A stretch of 64,000 bases of DNA from Erythrobasidium yunnanense (GCA_001600175.1 BCJC01000001.1:1568065-1632064); one strand, 5' to 3'. Numbered from the stretch's first letter, positions 12,401 to 24,555 are shown. The notes: a model not told the origin generated them from the letters alone. Translations and numbers: made by a program.

Positions 12401-14107
12401 TGCGATCGCATCGTGTAGATTCTCCTTGAGTTCATTGATATGTTCTTCATATTTGTTGACTTTGCCCTGCTGCGTAATCTGGTCTTTGACCGCATCCTGC
12501 ATGGCTTTCTCGACCTCGACGACCTGGACCCAGGCGAGCTGATTCTTGAGTTTTGTAATCTCAGTCTCAACGTTCTTGGTAGCTTCGATCTCCTGCCATG
12601 CTTGAGAAGCTTGTTTTTGAACATCTTTAAGCTCCTTCACGCGCTCGGCCTTGGTTGCGAGAATGGACTTGATGGTCTGGATCTGCTCGGATAGCTTCTC
12701 GTAGTCCTCCATGAGCTGGGCGAGCTGAGTCCCCTTCAGGAAAAACTTGTACTTGTCGGTAGGCTTTTGCGAATGCAAGAACATCTTGGCCATGTCTTGA
12801 TTGAGGATCTGCAGATCAACAAGTCAGTCTTAATCTGCAGTAGGTTCAGAGCTCTGTAAGTCACGTTGACGGGGTTATCCATCTGAATGCCGAAATGATC
12901 GCAGATAGCCGCAATCTCCTCTCGCTTTCCAGTAACAGTTTTCTTCTGATAGTCCGCGATCTTGTATCCACCACCTCCTTCTGCATTGACTCTTCTAGTA
13001 ATGAAGATAGTGGGTCCGTAAGTGTCGTATTTGTAGGCCTCCGGACCCTTGTTTCGCAATGACACGATGACTTCGCAGTGACTGCGCGGATGTCAAAGTC
13101 AGTGTCGCCGCAGTGTCGGATAGCCAAAATCGAGACATACGATGCTCCCTTCTGAACGAAGTCTGAGAGAGTTTTGGCTCGATTCTGTAGATGGAAGGCT
13201 CAGAACACCACCCTTTTCTGTGAAGTATGAGCATACGCACTGTAACAGATGCTTTGGTACCGAAGGCGAAGACGAGTCCAGTGAGAATAACAGACTTTCC
13301 ACCTGGAATTTGCCATCAAATGGCATCCCGGTCGAGAAGATGCTCCAGCACTCACTGCCATTGTGTCCGATGATGAAGTTGATCTGTGGGTTGAGCTTGA
13401 CTTCCAGGAATCTATGGCACATGAAGTTCTTGAGGCTGGAGTTGTGCATGGTAGATCAGCATGAGGCGCGCATAGACTGGGTTATGAACATTGGCGCACA
13501 CTATGGTGTCCACGACACCGGATTCTGCGATAGTCTGCATGCGAAATACGCGTCAATAAGCGGATCTCAAGTTCATGTGTGGATCAGCACGCACGCCTTG
13601 TTGTTGGTGCTTTTTCATAGCATCTACCCCTTGCTGAACAGCCGCTTCTTCTTCAGCATCAGCGTTACTCTCGTTGTCGTCTGCGGCAGTTGCAGTATAA
13701 TCTCCATCTTCATCGTCGTTTTCCATTTCGACATCTTCGCGCTGGTTCGCCGACTTGTTCTTCTTGTTTCTCATAGCAGTAGATGGAGGAGCTGGCGTCT
13801 CGAGCTCATCGTCTTCTTCTTCATCGTCTTCCTCAGCATCATCTTCGCCTGCTTGACTTGACGAGTCTGACCGACGACGGCTCTTGCTGGCAGCCGTTGC
13901 GCTTGCTTTCGAGTTTGTTCGTGAACTCTTGCTTGCATCTCCAAAGCGTGCTCTCTGCGAGGTCTATCTCAGCTTACTTGCATTTCAAGCGCGATGTTTC
14001 TGGCCCACTTTGGCTGATGAGCCTGCAGACGATGAGGCTACAGCCTGCTGCTCGTCGTTGTCGTCGTCTTCGATGGGAATTCTACGCTTTCCACCACTGC
14101 TGACCAT
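9424..14107 (-). CDS. SMC6: SMC6 paralogue, tandem copy 2 (upstream copy)
   Basis: Second full SMC6 gene, with 20 exons and about 1190 residues. Landmarks are the N-terminal acidic/serine tail MVSSGGKRRIPIEDD, then VLKNFMCHRFLEVKL, Walker A GHNGSGKS, KMFLHSQKPTDKYKFF at the coiled-coil start, hinge IGPIGRYVKL with SFIVTNEGDRQRL, signature LSGGEKSFSTICLLLSLW, Walker B GLDEYDVYMDAVNR, and C-terminus ADPERNQGILAAES. All introns are GT-AG. Intron positions and phases match copy 1 one for one, so the pair arose by whole-gene duplication and not by retroposition. The coiled coils have diverged most. SMC6 is normally single copy and essential in fungi. Which copy keeps the ancestral role, or whether each has its own expression or partner, cannot be told here. 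Confidence 0.92.
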
Positions 14108-14170
14108 CCTTGCTATTCACTTCAAGCTGCGAGTTTGTGCAGAACAGAAAGCTGTTTACGCATCGAAAGG

Positions 14171-14176
14171 ACGCGT
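14171..14176. promoter_or_regulatory. MCB-like element ACGCGT upstream of SMC6 copy 2
   Basis: ACGCGT about 64 bp upstream of the start codon. It is embedded in flanking sequence that resembles the copy 1 promoter (both have CAAGCTGCG and GTGCAG shortly before). This is a candidate G1/S control element kept in both duplicates. Confidence 0.45.
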
Positions 14177-14214
14177 CGAACAACAGAAACGGCAGTCCAG
14201 ATTGCAACCTACGC

Positions 14215-14980
14215 TTAGACAACAGGCTTCTGATGTCCTAGAGTGTGTAGATACTCCCAAGCAGCGAGCGTGGTAGCTCCATCCACACTGCAAGCTTCCA
14301 GCTCGTCCCGCGATGAAGCGCTCAAACACCAATCTGCGACACTCAGCTTCTCCCTCCCAGGACAGTCTTCAGGCCTGCCTATCCCTATGCTGAATCGATG
14401 AAAGTCCTTGCTGTACCGCTTGGCTTCTGGCTCGAGCTTCTTGATGATGTCGCGTAGCCCATTATGGCCTTTCGCCGACCCTCCTAGGCGTGCACGATAC
14501 TTGGTCGCGGGTAACTCGAGGTCATCATGTAGAACTAGCAGCTTGTGATGAGCTAGCAGCTCAGGCCAGCGATGTGCCAGAACTCGTGCAGTATCACCGC
14601 TCAGATTCATAAAGTTCTTGCTCTACGAACATCAAGAAAGATTAGACTGCGAACTTTATAGCTTCGTTGTATTCATATCTACCTTGACGAATAGGACCTT
14701 CTGTCCATTATTCGCAGGAAGAGTCGCAGAAGCTATCCAGGCGTGCATCTTGGCATCAAATGCATAAAGTGAAGCTCGCGCTTTCTTGGCCAGCGAATCA
14801 GTCAGAACCTGTCCGAGCTGTCCAATAATTCAGTGCCAGTAATGAGCAGCCAGCTTCGAGCGGACGCACGGAGTGCTTTGTCGCAGGAAAGGTGTAGTTG
14901 CCCAAGCCATACACGACCAGCGGGATGGCATCGCTGTTGCGAAGAAGCACCGCTTTACAGCATTTCAAGGTGGTGTGCAT
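14215..14980 (-). CDS. PTH1: Peptidyl-tRNA hydrolase, bacterial/mitochondrial Pth1 type
   Basis: Hydrolyses the ester bond of peptidyl-tRNA released from stalled ribosomes; in fungi this type usually works in mitochondria. Exons 14980-14870, 14817-14683 and 14622-14215 give 217 residues. Motifs are LVVYGLGNYTFPATKHSLG (catalytic-histidine block), KVLFVKSKNFMNLSG, LVLHDDLELP and LGGSAKGHNGLRDI with the second key histidine, then RFSIGIGRP. The start chosen, MHTTLKCC, leaves a short lead before the domain. An in-frame ATG at 15073 would add 31 residues and may be the true start if a presequence is needed. Confidence 0.88.
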
Positions 14981-15127
14981 GGCATCGTGGACTTTCGAGC
15001 CCAAAGGATCAGCTAAGTGATGATATGATGGGAAGCCAAGATGGTGTCGAAGCTTCGTGTATTTGCAGAACATCCCTTACTGTCCGTGATATATGCTACA
15101 TGTTGTACTTCTGACCGGACGTGCACT

Positions 15128-18100
15128 CTAATCCTCCTCATTATCCTGCCTGACAGCCTCGTACTGCGCGTCCTGCATCTTCTTCCTCTGCCACAGCTTC
15201 CACGCTAGTATACTAACACAAGCAGTCGCTAGGACGCTCACGACTACGATCTGCAAAAGCCACATTGCTTGCATCAGCCCGCTTCCCATTTCACCCGAAC
15301 AGGACAGCTCACCAGAACGATATGACCCCATCTCTGGAACCAATTCGGGTCGAACGGTTCCAAGACACCATCAATGAGCAGTACGCCACCTCCAAAGACC
15401 ATCTTTGGTTTCTTTAGCATATCCACCCCTACTTCATCCTGGTTGAAGATCGGGGTATTCCTACCGAAATTGATGATTCGCGCCGCATCGTGTTTGCTAT
15501 TTGTATATCTTGCGCCTTTGATGCCTACTACCCAGTCGGAGTCTCCTGCTTGTCTGAAAGCGACGTCGCCGTATTTCGAAGTCCCGCCTTGTGATTGACT
15601 AAGAAGGGTTGCGAATGTGCTTTCATCGGTCAAGGCGAGTGGCCTTCCATCAGATGGGAAAGTCATAGGATCGGAAATGGATGATCGAGAGGGCGGTGGA
15701 GAAGGGATGATGTGTAAGCGGACCAAGGCGAGAAGTGCTGGTAGGTCATTGAGGTAGTAGGTAAGGTTGACATGTGTGAACGCCTTGTCTGTGGGGCACA
15801 AGATGGTGTATGATTGGTGTTGAAAGAGATGCTTCCTTACTCTATCTGGATCGCGCTTGGCCACGCCAACGGTGGTTAAGCTTTCTAGATATACTTCAGG
15901 CGCAGGCCGACCTTCCGCTATCCAGGAAAGATTCGCTTGTTGTAGAAGGTCAAGGAAAGTACTAGCTTTCGCGCCGCGCATGAGCTTCTCACTCGTGATA
16001 TTGAGCGTGGGCGGGAGTTCCAGCTGATCCACTACATGCAGCACGCCGGTCGAGGTGAGAAGGTCACCGTCTATGACCCTTGCATCTCGATTATCGCCGT
16101 TAGCAGGGAAACCTCCTATCCTTGGCCCTCTAACATGTACTCTGGAAGTCGCGTTCTTCCGCTCTAGGTAGATGTCCGAGCCTTCCAGTGTTGGATAGTG
16201 CTGGCTGTCGTATGCTATCTCCTTGATGTATGTGATACCTTTCACAGCGTGATACTTCAACAGCTGAGCTAGCTCTTCCTTCGCTGATGAAAGTAGGAAG
16301 TAGTTCATTGCCAAACCGAGGTAGTCAAATGCCGCGTTCGTTGGCGCAATGTACGTCGTTGCTGGTCTTTGATATAGCAGCTCCCGGTCGAGTCCAGCTG
16401 CGTATACAGTCGCGACGTAGGTGGATAGTCCTCTATCCAAAGCTGTTGCGATAAAAGTCGAAGGCGGCTCGATGATGCGAGAAACCAGATAGATGATGGA
16501 GCTGCCGATATCTACAGCTTCATCGATGACATTCGCATCACCGAATCCCAGGTCGAGCGCCTTCTCTTTTGTCATCCACGCATTGGACTTTGTGCTTTCC
16601 GAGACGGATACTGCGATACGTTGCTGCTGATCCCCAAGATCAGGCGTCTGGAGCATCGTCTTGAGCAGTTGTCCGTCCTTCAGTTGCTGAGGTGTATATT
16701 TGCCTTGGATCACATGGTACTTGAGCGTCTCTTTCAGCTCTGTGCTGCCGTCTGGAGGAAGCGACGAGTATGGAGATTGCGTCATTCGCTCAATCACGCT
16801 GTCTTTCGTAGCTAGGATAGTGTATGTGCCATTATTCGCGGGGTTGTGAGGTGAAGATTGCAGTAGATAGGCTAGGTCCGAGTCTCGGAAGAGCGAGACG
16901 AAGCGAGTCGCATTGAGTGCGAGAAGGTACTTCTCGGGCGTGAGCGCCAAAGATCCGTATGGCAGCAGGAGAGAGTCGACAAGGTGCATCACTCCATTGC
17001 TAGCCAGTATATTGGCTGTCGAGATGACCGAGTTGTTGACGGAGACAGAAGTGTTCGAAGCCACTACGCTGACGGAGTCTCCAGATAGCAAGGGAACTAG
17101 CCAACACTTTGCATTAGATCGCACACATCAGTGCGATTGGGAACGAGAGCCCACCTGTCTGCTTCTGCAGCAGTCTGTCCAAGTAGCCTACTTTCTTCCT
17201 TCCTTCGTTGCCATACTCGCTCTCATGGTTCAAAGCTATCTGCAGTATATCATCGTCCGCGTACCCGCTGTTCAAGTATCTCCACTCTAGCGGTTCCAAG
17301 GCATCGAAAGCTTCGTCTCTTGGTGCGAACAGCGTAAGATGCGAGCGCTCAAGCAGTGTCTTCCAAACCTCTTCTGTCAGGAGACTTGCGAATCGTGAGA
17401 GTGATGCTTCACCAGCTTTCGGCTTGTCTGCATGTGAGCGGGCTTTCACTTGGTGTTGCAGTGACTTCGGAGGCTCAAGTATCGCATTGACAGCGTAGAC
17501 ACGCCCATTTCTCGCCAGTCCGCCTTTGCCCTGCAGTATGTTCGTACCACCATTTCCTAGCTCGTCTTGCCCAATGGTCGCAGTCGCGTTACTTGTGCCG
17601 TCTTGTGCGTCCTGTCTGCTAATGACGACTTTCTGCCCTTCTCCGCCTAGCAGAGTATCTTCTGGATCAGGGTACGGCACATGTCCAGGTCTTCCATGTT
17701 CTTCATGCGTAGTAGGGAAGAGCAGAGTGGTCTGATAAGTGATAGTCGCCGGACCGTTCGGTAAAGCTGGCAGGGCGATAGTATCGATGTCGAGCGAGTA
17801 ATTGAGCATATGATAGAAGAGTCGTTCCCTCAATCTATACTGCAAGTTGTCCCGCTGCATTTCCAACTCGTTTGTCTCGAGATAGCCCATCATGAGCTCA
17901 TGGGCTCGTATGGCATCGTTTGTAGGCGCAAATACGGTCGCATTCTTGAGTTTGTTGAGCGTAGGAATCAACCTTGCGCGTTGTAATAGGCGTATAAACA
18001 GGCTGAAATCCTTGTCTGCGCTCAAGACGTCCACGAGCGTAACTGTTTGAGGTGCCGGAGCCAGTTCTGGCGAAGTGAGGATCGCATGCTGAGAGGGAAA

Positions 18101-18154
18101 GGCTGCTGTGAATGGTAGCAGACAGCAAAGCAAAGTGCTTGCTCTCCAGCCCAT
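15128..18154 (-). CDS. Fasciclin (FAS1) multi-domain type I membrane protein
   Basis: A cell-surface or vacuolar adhesion-type protein of 968 residues, from exons 18154-17155, 17096-15313 and 15250-15128. The N-terminus MGWRASTLLCCLLPFTAAFP is a clear signal peptide. About five FAS1 repeats follow, marked by ATVFAPTNDAI, LTLFAPRDEAF, YTILATKDSV, TYIAPTNAAFDYLGL and YTILCPTDKAF, each with a later H-containing hydrophobic block. Near the C-terminus a single membrane helix (VVVSVLATACVSILAW) is followed by a short basic and acidic tail. The last splice, at GHIVL/IVVV, is what creates the helix. Many N-glycosylation sequons occur in the lumenal part. Its start is only 122 bp from the stop of SEC8 on the same strand. 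Confidence 0.88.
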
Positions 18155-18276
18155 CCTGGCTAGGCAATGTCCTAAGTTGTAATCGATCAGAGGTGATGAT
18201 GATAAGTCATGACAAATGCCCTGCTCGGGGAATCTTTCGTACAACAACATGTCATAACAAGTTCGTGATTGTTATA

Positions 18277-21200
18277 CTACGGCACTCCTGCTATCACGGG
18301 CGGAGAGAGCAGACCGCTATCCGTAGAAGCCTGTCCATTCGTAGGCGCATTCGCTTTCGCCCATTCATCCAGCGCCGGTCTCAACCTCTCCAGCGTCTCA
18401 TCGTCCATGATACCCGAGAATCTCTTTCCCTGCGCCTGTGCACTCTGGTCCAAATTACTTGCTATACTACCAAAATTGACGAATCCTTCTGGAAGCGTTG
18501 TCTTGGCTCGATCTAGGAACTTCATTGTCGGTAAGACTAGTGCATCCGTCGTGAATGCGTTCGGAGGGACGAGCATCCGATGCGTCCTGCCTAGGACGGT
18601 CGCCCGCTTATCTGAAGCATTGGGATCGCTGTTTGCTGACCCGGACGCAGCAGGCGTAAGAAGATTCGTCGAAGAAGAGGAAGAAGTGGAGAAAGTAGCG
18701 GGAGTGCCTTCCGCGAGTGAAGAAACAAGCCCAGGGACGGAGTTCTTGAGCGATCGATTCAGAGAATCTTCGAATGGTTTCAAGCGCCGGCTTGAGGATT
18801 TCGAATCGGTGTCTGAGAACTTGAAGAAACTCTTCTTAGGATCCCGGATGGGGCGGCCGGAGCGCAGAGTGTCGTTTATACTGGCGATGGCGGAGCGGGA
18901 AGAGGAGGAGGAACCTTGGGAATCATCTACTAGGTAGTCGTGTAGGAGTGCTTGGACCTATCAATTCATCTCTCAGCAACAGTATAATACGGTCATAAGG
19001 GGAAGAACGCACCTCGATCTGAATAGGCTTCCATATATCGTTCAACGAATACATGAGATTCCCACTTTTATTCATCAACGCAGCATCCTTCATTCCCTTT
19101 CTCGCCGCTATCCGACTCATGACTTCATGCAGCACTCTGAAACCCTGGAGCACGGCATCTAGCTTACTAAACAAACTCCAGAAGAAGTCTATAAGGATTT
19201 CCGTATTCATTTCATGTAACGTTGCTAAAGAAGCTTCGTCGTGCATTGTGAAATTCGCACTCGTCATACTTGATCTAACTAGCAGGGAATACGCAGCTGC
19301 GTTGTTGTTGTTCCCGAAAGACCCGCTGTGCAGTAACTTGGGAGAAACGCCGTAACGAGCTAAGCGGACGGAACTTCGTCGAACAGGATCGTTCCGCTCA
19401 TCTACTTCGACGACGGTGCTTTCTACTAAATTGTAGATCTCCAATGGCGCGCGCTGGATTATGCTGTCCATCGCGAGAGACAGCTTGCCGAGATATGCAA
19501 GTGATTCCATTATACTCTCGATGTATGAGAAGGAATCTTGTTCGGGGTTGGAAGGCTTGTTGGGCATACCGGATGAGTTTCCAGAGAGGAGCGCAGAGCT
19601 CGATGCGCCTGAAGCTGCTATTCCTAGTCCTGAAGTGACAGACCCAGAGCGTGGTAGACCATCACCTTGTGTTATGGACATCATGGATGCGCTAGTCGAC
19701 ATTTGCCCGGTGTGATCGTCTGAATGGACGCCAGTGGTTTCTTCAAGATTGTCGTCTACATTTGGCCCTTCTGGCGATTTTGATTGAAGGTGAGCGAGGA
19801 ATTGTGCAAGGCGCGTCGGTTTCGTGACATTGTCGGAAGAGGTCACTCCGTTCGCATCGAATATGGAAGGAGGAGCAGAGTCGGCCAAGAAAGCGGGGAC
19901 TGCGTAACAGCGTGTCAGCACGGTTTTAACGATATGAATAAGAAACAGGCGTACGTTCAGACTGTCCAGGCGCGAAGGCTTTCCACCGCGTGTCTGTATA
20001 GATCGATTTCAGGTATAGGTGATTATGCAGTTCTTCCGTCAGGTATTCCAGCATGAGCTGCGCTCAGCTTCCTTATCAGTAGTAGACCTGTGTTCAAGGA
20101 TGTGGGTAGACGACCTACCGATTCTTGGCTGACGAAGTACGCCCTCAGATCCGCAATCGCGTTGATCTCCAATAAGTCCCCTCTACTGATCGTCTTCAAG
20201 CTCTTCATCAACAGTCCCGCAGCATTCAAGAATTTCTTTTCGCTCATCAAGTTCTCCAATCTTTCCGGAACGTTCTTGAGCACTTCTACGCTATTTAAGA
20301 TCTTGTCCATCTCTGCCAGTTCCGTCCGACGCGCTTCTAGTACGCCCAACTCACTTCTTCCTTTTCCTAATGTCTCACGGACTTCTTCCAAAGTGCTGCG
20401 TAAGCGGGAAGTATTCTTTTGTGCGAAAGAAAGGTTGGACTGTAGGCCGTTATAGGAGGAAACAGACGCGTCGAACGAGCGGTAGTGCGTCTGGATAGAG
20501 GATTTTAAAGAGCGTGATAATGCTTCTTTCGTAGCCATGAAAGATCGAAAACGGTCTGGATCAGCTTCGGAGTCGACGAGACTGAGAGCTAGAGTAACGG
20601 GGTCGAAAGGGTCGTTCTGCGTGTCTTCTTCCTCGTCGTTGTTGTCTTGTTGTTGTGTAGAGATGCTGTCTGTACCTTGTAGGAGTTCAGGCCATTCTTC
20701 TCCGACTTGTGCTAGGACTCGCTCCATCTCTCGGAAAGCTGGCGTCGCGGGAACGTTGGTCTGTTGATTCATCCCTCTCATCCTTGATGATTCTCCCTGT
20801 ACGCCTACTGCGCCTCTCCTTCCTCGGCCTGTGTTGTCTGGCATGGATGTCCCCGAGCCGCTGCCTGCATGTCTCGCTTGACCAGGCTGTCCCTGTCCTT
20901 GACGTTGCTTATTCTGTGCTCCACTACCACTTGCGAATGCTTGTACTGCTTTCGCAAGTACTGGAGATGCCTGCTTCTGCCTCTGTGGGGGAGCTTCACC
21001 GTCATCCTCATCCATGCCATAGCTGTCTATGAGTGCATTGTTGCTGTTGCTCTCCAGTTCATCCCCTGATCCAGTAGGGCTGTTGGATCTGTGTGAGAGT
21101 CTGCTGTCTGCCCGTCCTAGGCCATTGCCTTGTCCTTCCTGTCGCCGGATAGCGTCTGCGAGCCTGTTGGCGCGCGTAAGAGGCTGAGGCTGTTGACGAG

Positions 21201-21354
21201 CATCTTGTTGAGCATATGATGGACCAGCTTGAGTGTTGTTATATGATGCTACTGCTGGATCCTGCGGTGCCCTCCTTGTGCTTCTTCCCGGTCTCACTGG
21301 GGCGTGTGACTGTTGCTGTGTCTGATAGCTGCTGCCATACTGTGCATTGTGCAT
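18277..21354 (-). CDS. SEC8: Exocyst subunit SEC8, apparently lacking the C-terminal part
   Basis: Exocyst component 4, which tethers secretory vesicles to the plasma membrane. Exons 21354-20119, 20057-19955, 19899-19013 and 18957-18277 give 968 residues. The first 230 or so are Q/S/G-rich. The Sec8 N-terminal domain follows: RFRSFMATKEALSRSLKSSI, SSYNGLQSNLSFAQKN, SEKKFLNAAGLLMKSLK, ADLRAYFVSQES, LMLEYLTEELHNHLYLKS. The middle region continues to HRMLVPPNAFTTDALVLPT and MKFLDRAKTTLPEG. In other fungal Sec8 proteins a further C-terminal region of several hundred residues comes after this point. Here the frame ends about 75 residues later, and the FAS1 gene begins 122 bp downstream, so there is no room for it. 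The gene may be truncated, or the C-terminus may be encoded elsewhere. Confidence 0.85.
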
Positions 21355-21478
21355 GTTATACTAGCTGTACCATCTGCTACGTAATATTTGATTGAGATCT
21401 TCAGTTCACGCGACTGCGATAAAGAGTGAAGCCAAGCTTGCTTCTTGACATCTTCTTGATCGATTGGGTGGTTTCCCC
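21355..21478. promoter_or_regulatory. Short divergent promoter, SEC8 / ICP55
   Basis: Only 124 bp separate the two divergent start codons, so both promoters must lie here or overlap the coding ends. No specific element is recognised. Confidence 0.4.
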
Positions 21479-23431
21479 ATGTCCCATCGCAGCACCACTT
21501 CTCTGGCTGCTGCTACACGATGCTCTAGAAGAGTACTGTCCTGCTGCCCCTGCTTGGATGGATCATCTGCCGTCACTCGACCTCGCCGACGTCCCTTCAG
21601 CTCTGCTCCCCTCGCCAGTCCATTGAGGCATCCATCCACATCTGCTCCATCATCCACTTCTTCTCCCAGATCTCAGCCCACTTCCTTCGGCCAGCCTTTA
21701 CCAGCGACCCATCCCCATCTTCTTCAACAAGGCGAACTCACCATAGGCATACCGTACAGCGAGTATGAAGCGCGTCGCAGCAAGCTCATGGAGAGTCTGC
21801 CAGATGGAAGTGTCGTCGTTCTAGCAGGAGGAAGACTGCAGTATTCCTCGCAGAGCATATTCTACAAATTCCGGCAATTGTCAGATTTCATCTACCTCAC
21901 TGGGTGGTTGGAGCAGGATGCTGCTGTAGTTCTCGGTGCGGCAACATCCCACTCCCTATTAGTAGCCTGAAGGTCTTAACCGCTCATTCGTCTCAGCACA
22001 GAAAAACGGCCATCTCTGCCTAAAGGGTACAAGATGACCTTCTTCTGTCGTTCCAGAGACGCAGAAGCAGAAGAGTGGGAAGGACCACGCAATGGTCCAT
22101 CCGGAGCAGTCGACATTTTCGGGGCCGACAACGCCATGGACATTGCTTTATTCACTTCCCACTTGAAGGCAATACTCACGACCGACAACACTTCAGGGCA
22201 CATATACGTAGATCTACCAGATACACCACTCTCATCTAGCCGAGCGACACGGACCAGATCAGCTAGCAAAACTATCATGAACTTCTTATCGGGAGGAGCG
22301 GCGGGCGTGAGGCGTAATAGCTTAGATACAGGCTTGTCCCAGAAGAAATCGGACTATGAAACTGTGGTCTCGCTCCTCAATGGATCGGGAGGAAGAACGG
22401 TAATAAGTCTGAGGGAACAGACGGAGAAACTGCGTATCATCAAGTCTGAGAACGAGATAAAGCTCATGAAGCGAGCAGCTGCTATATCCGGCAATGCGCA
22501 TGCGAAGGTATGCTTTTTCATTCGGTCAACTCTGCATTGATCTCACTTGGCTGATATATACCCTTGCGTGAAATTCTAGGTCATGCGCATGGCGGCTCCA
22601 GGTGTTTCAGAGCATTCACTCGTTTCTTTATTCGAATACGAGTGTGCGAAACAAGGCAGTGAGCGAGCCGCCTATCTCCCCGTCTGCGCAAGCGGGTCCA
22701 ACACCCGCTTTTTACACTATACATCCAACAACGCGCTCCTTTCCCCTTCTTCTCTCGTATTGCTAGACGCAGGTTGCGAATACGCGAACTACGCATCTGA
22801 CATCACGCGGACGTTTCCTGTATCAGGAAGGTTTAGCGAGCCTGAGAAAGATCTATATTCCGCTGTGCTGGAGACGGTGAAGGCATGTACGGTGTTGTGC
22901 TCGGAAGGGAGGAACGTCAATCTGTATGATTTACATGAACAGAGTAGGAAGACATTGAGGGAAGAACTTAGGCAGATTGGAGTGGATACGAACGAGGCGG
23001 TCTTTGGAAGGATATACCCGCATTTTGTAGGACACCCGCTGGGATTGGACTTACATGAAGCGCCGTCTTTCCAGAGGAGCACGAGGTAACACATATTACT
23101 TCAGCCTTACTACCAGAACTCTGGCTGACCTTCTGACGATAGGCTGGATGCAGGGAACGTCATCACCATAGAGCCTGGTGTATAGTGCGTCATACTTTCT
23201 CGTCCCTCTATCACTTCGACCCTCAGCTAAGTCTTGTGGTCTTTCAGCATGCCAGACGATTCCGCCATACCTCCCCAATTCCGCAATCTCTGCATAAGGC
23301 TCGAAGAGGAAGTCCTAGTCGGAAAAGAACATCCAGAGATCTTGTCTGTGAACGCGCCTATAGAAGTAAGCGACGTAGAGGCGTGTTGTCAGGAAGTGAT
23401 TGAGAGCAGAGAAGGGCAAGGGCGGTGGTAG
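21479..23431 (+). CDS. ICP55: Mitochondrial intermediate-cleaving aminopeptidase Icp55 (M24 family)
   Basis: Xaa-Pro aminopeptidase-like enzyme that removes one residue from many imported mitochondrial proteins after MPP cleavage, setting their N-end stability. Exons 21479-21935, 22002-22507, 22580-23085, 23143-23184 and 23248-23431 give 564 residues. The N-terminus MSHRSTTSLAAATRCSRR is a typical presequence. The aminopeptidase-P N domain (HPHLLQQGELTIGIPYSEY, then FIYLTGWLEQDA) precedes the pita-bread catalytic domain. Metal ligands are visible: D and D in LDAGCEYANYASDITR, H in YPHFVGHPLGLDLHE, E in VITIEPGVY and E in CIRLEEEVLV. The ATG at 21479 was chosen because the frame upstream has no other ATG. 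Confidence 0.92.
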
Positions 23432-23543
23432 GCCTCCCAATACAACACATTACATCAACATTTCCACATTCGAAGTGCATCCTCCGTTTGTGCTTGTTCG
23501 TTGCCTCGCAACTCTTGCTTCTGTACCTTACCTTGCCGCGAAC

Positions 23544-24449
23544 ATGGTCGATCTTCCGCAGAGCATGCAGAACGGGCATTCTTCAGACATTGAAGAGCGC
23601 AAACAAGCTTTCTCCGAGTATTCCAAGGATGTCCACTCTTTACTGGAGCAGAAGAGCACAAGGTACGACAATACATCAACCGGCTTTCACGCTCATTTAG
23701 TACGAGGGAGATCTGATTTTGGGGTATGCGCGCAGCTTCGAGCAGAGATACCTAGTGCCTGCAAAGCATGCATTTGCTCGAAATGCTTCAGCCTATCCTT
23801 TCTCTACCGTGAATGCATTCGCCTTCTCTCTGGACGTTCGGCATCGCAAAGCTGACGCGACATGTCTCTATCTCGCTTCGACTGTGCTTACAGCTCCTCC
23901 TCACTCTTTTCGTCGTCCTCGCTTTCTTCCCACTCGTGTCAATCGCCGGATTCTGTATTTGTGCCGGCTCTATCATCGTAGCCGCAAGTATCGCATTCGG
24001 CCTCTTCTGGGCTTCCATCTTCATCGGAAGCGCATGTGAGCCTCTCTACTGCTAGTAAAAGAAACCTCGCTGACGCTGTCAAGGCAGTCATGTTCCTCGT
24101 TGGTGCCCTTATGATTGTCACAGGTGTCTCGGTGTCCGTTACTGCTATGGCTGCGGTCTCTGCCCTCGTATATACAGCAGTAGTCAATGTGAAGGAATAT
24201 GGAAGTCTGCGTGAAGGTCTTAAGGTAAGCCGCAATGTCTCTTGTTACCCCCAGCTGGCCAGTCAAGCTGACACCCTCGCAATCGGCTAGGCCACCTACA
24301 GAGAGACGAAAGCCTTCATCCGAGGCACTGCTAAGACAGGCCTTCAGTCGTCAAACGGATCTGCTGGAGCTGGGATCCAACCTACGTTAGATGGATACCT
24401 CGTTCATCCAGGTGTCAATGGCCAGACAGCCAAGGCGGAAGATCTGTGA
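23544..24449 (+). CDS. Small multipass membrane protein, promethin/LDAF1-like
   Basis: A 223-residue protein from exons 23544-23662, 23736-23808, 23852-24035, 24088-24224 and 24291-24449. After a polar N-terminus with YSKDVHSLLEQ, the middle is a run of hydrophobic helices (LCLQLLLTLFVVLAFFPLVS, GFCICAGSIIVAASIAFGLFW, FMFLVGALMIVTGVSVSV, MAAVSALVYTAVV), and a polar tail ends in KAEDL. This layout, two hydrophobic hairpins with a conserved YPFST-like lead, recalls the promethin/LDAF1 family of lipid-droplet assembly factors. I rate that only as a resemblance. The second intron has a weak acceptor (AAAG), but it is needed to keep the membrane frame. It follows ICP55 by 112 bp on the same strand and converges on SURF1. 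Confidence 0.6.
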
Positions 24450-24555
24450 ATGAAGTTGTTTCTTGATAGACTAACGTTGACGACATCAATATTGCCCATA
24501 CAGCCCCTCTCTTTTTCCATGTAGACTTTTAGACGATGACAACTGGCAATCTAGA

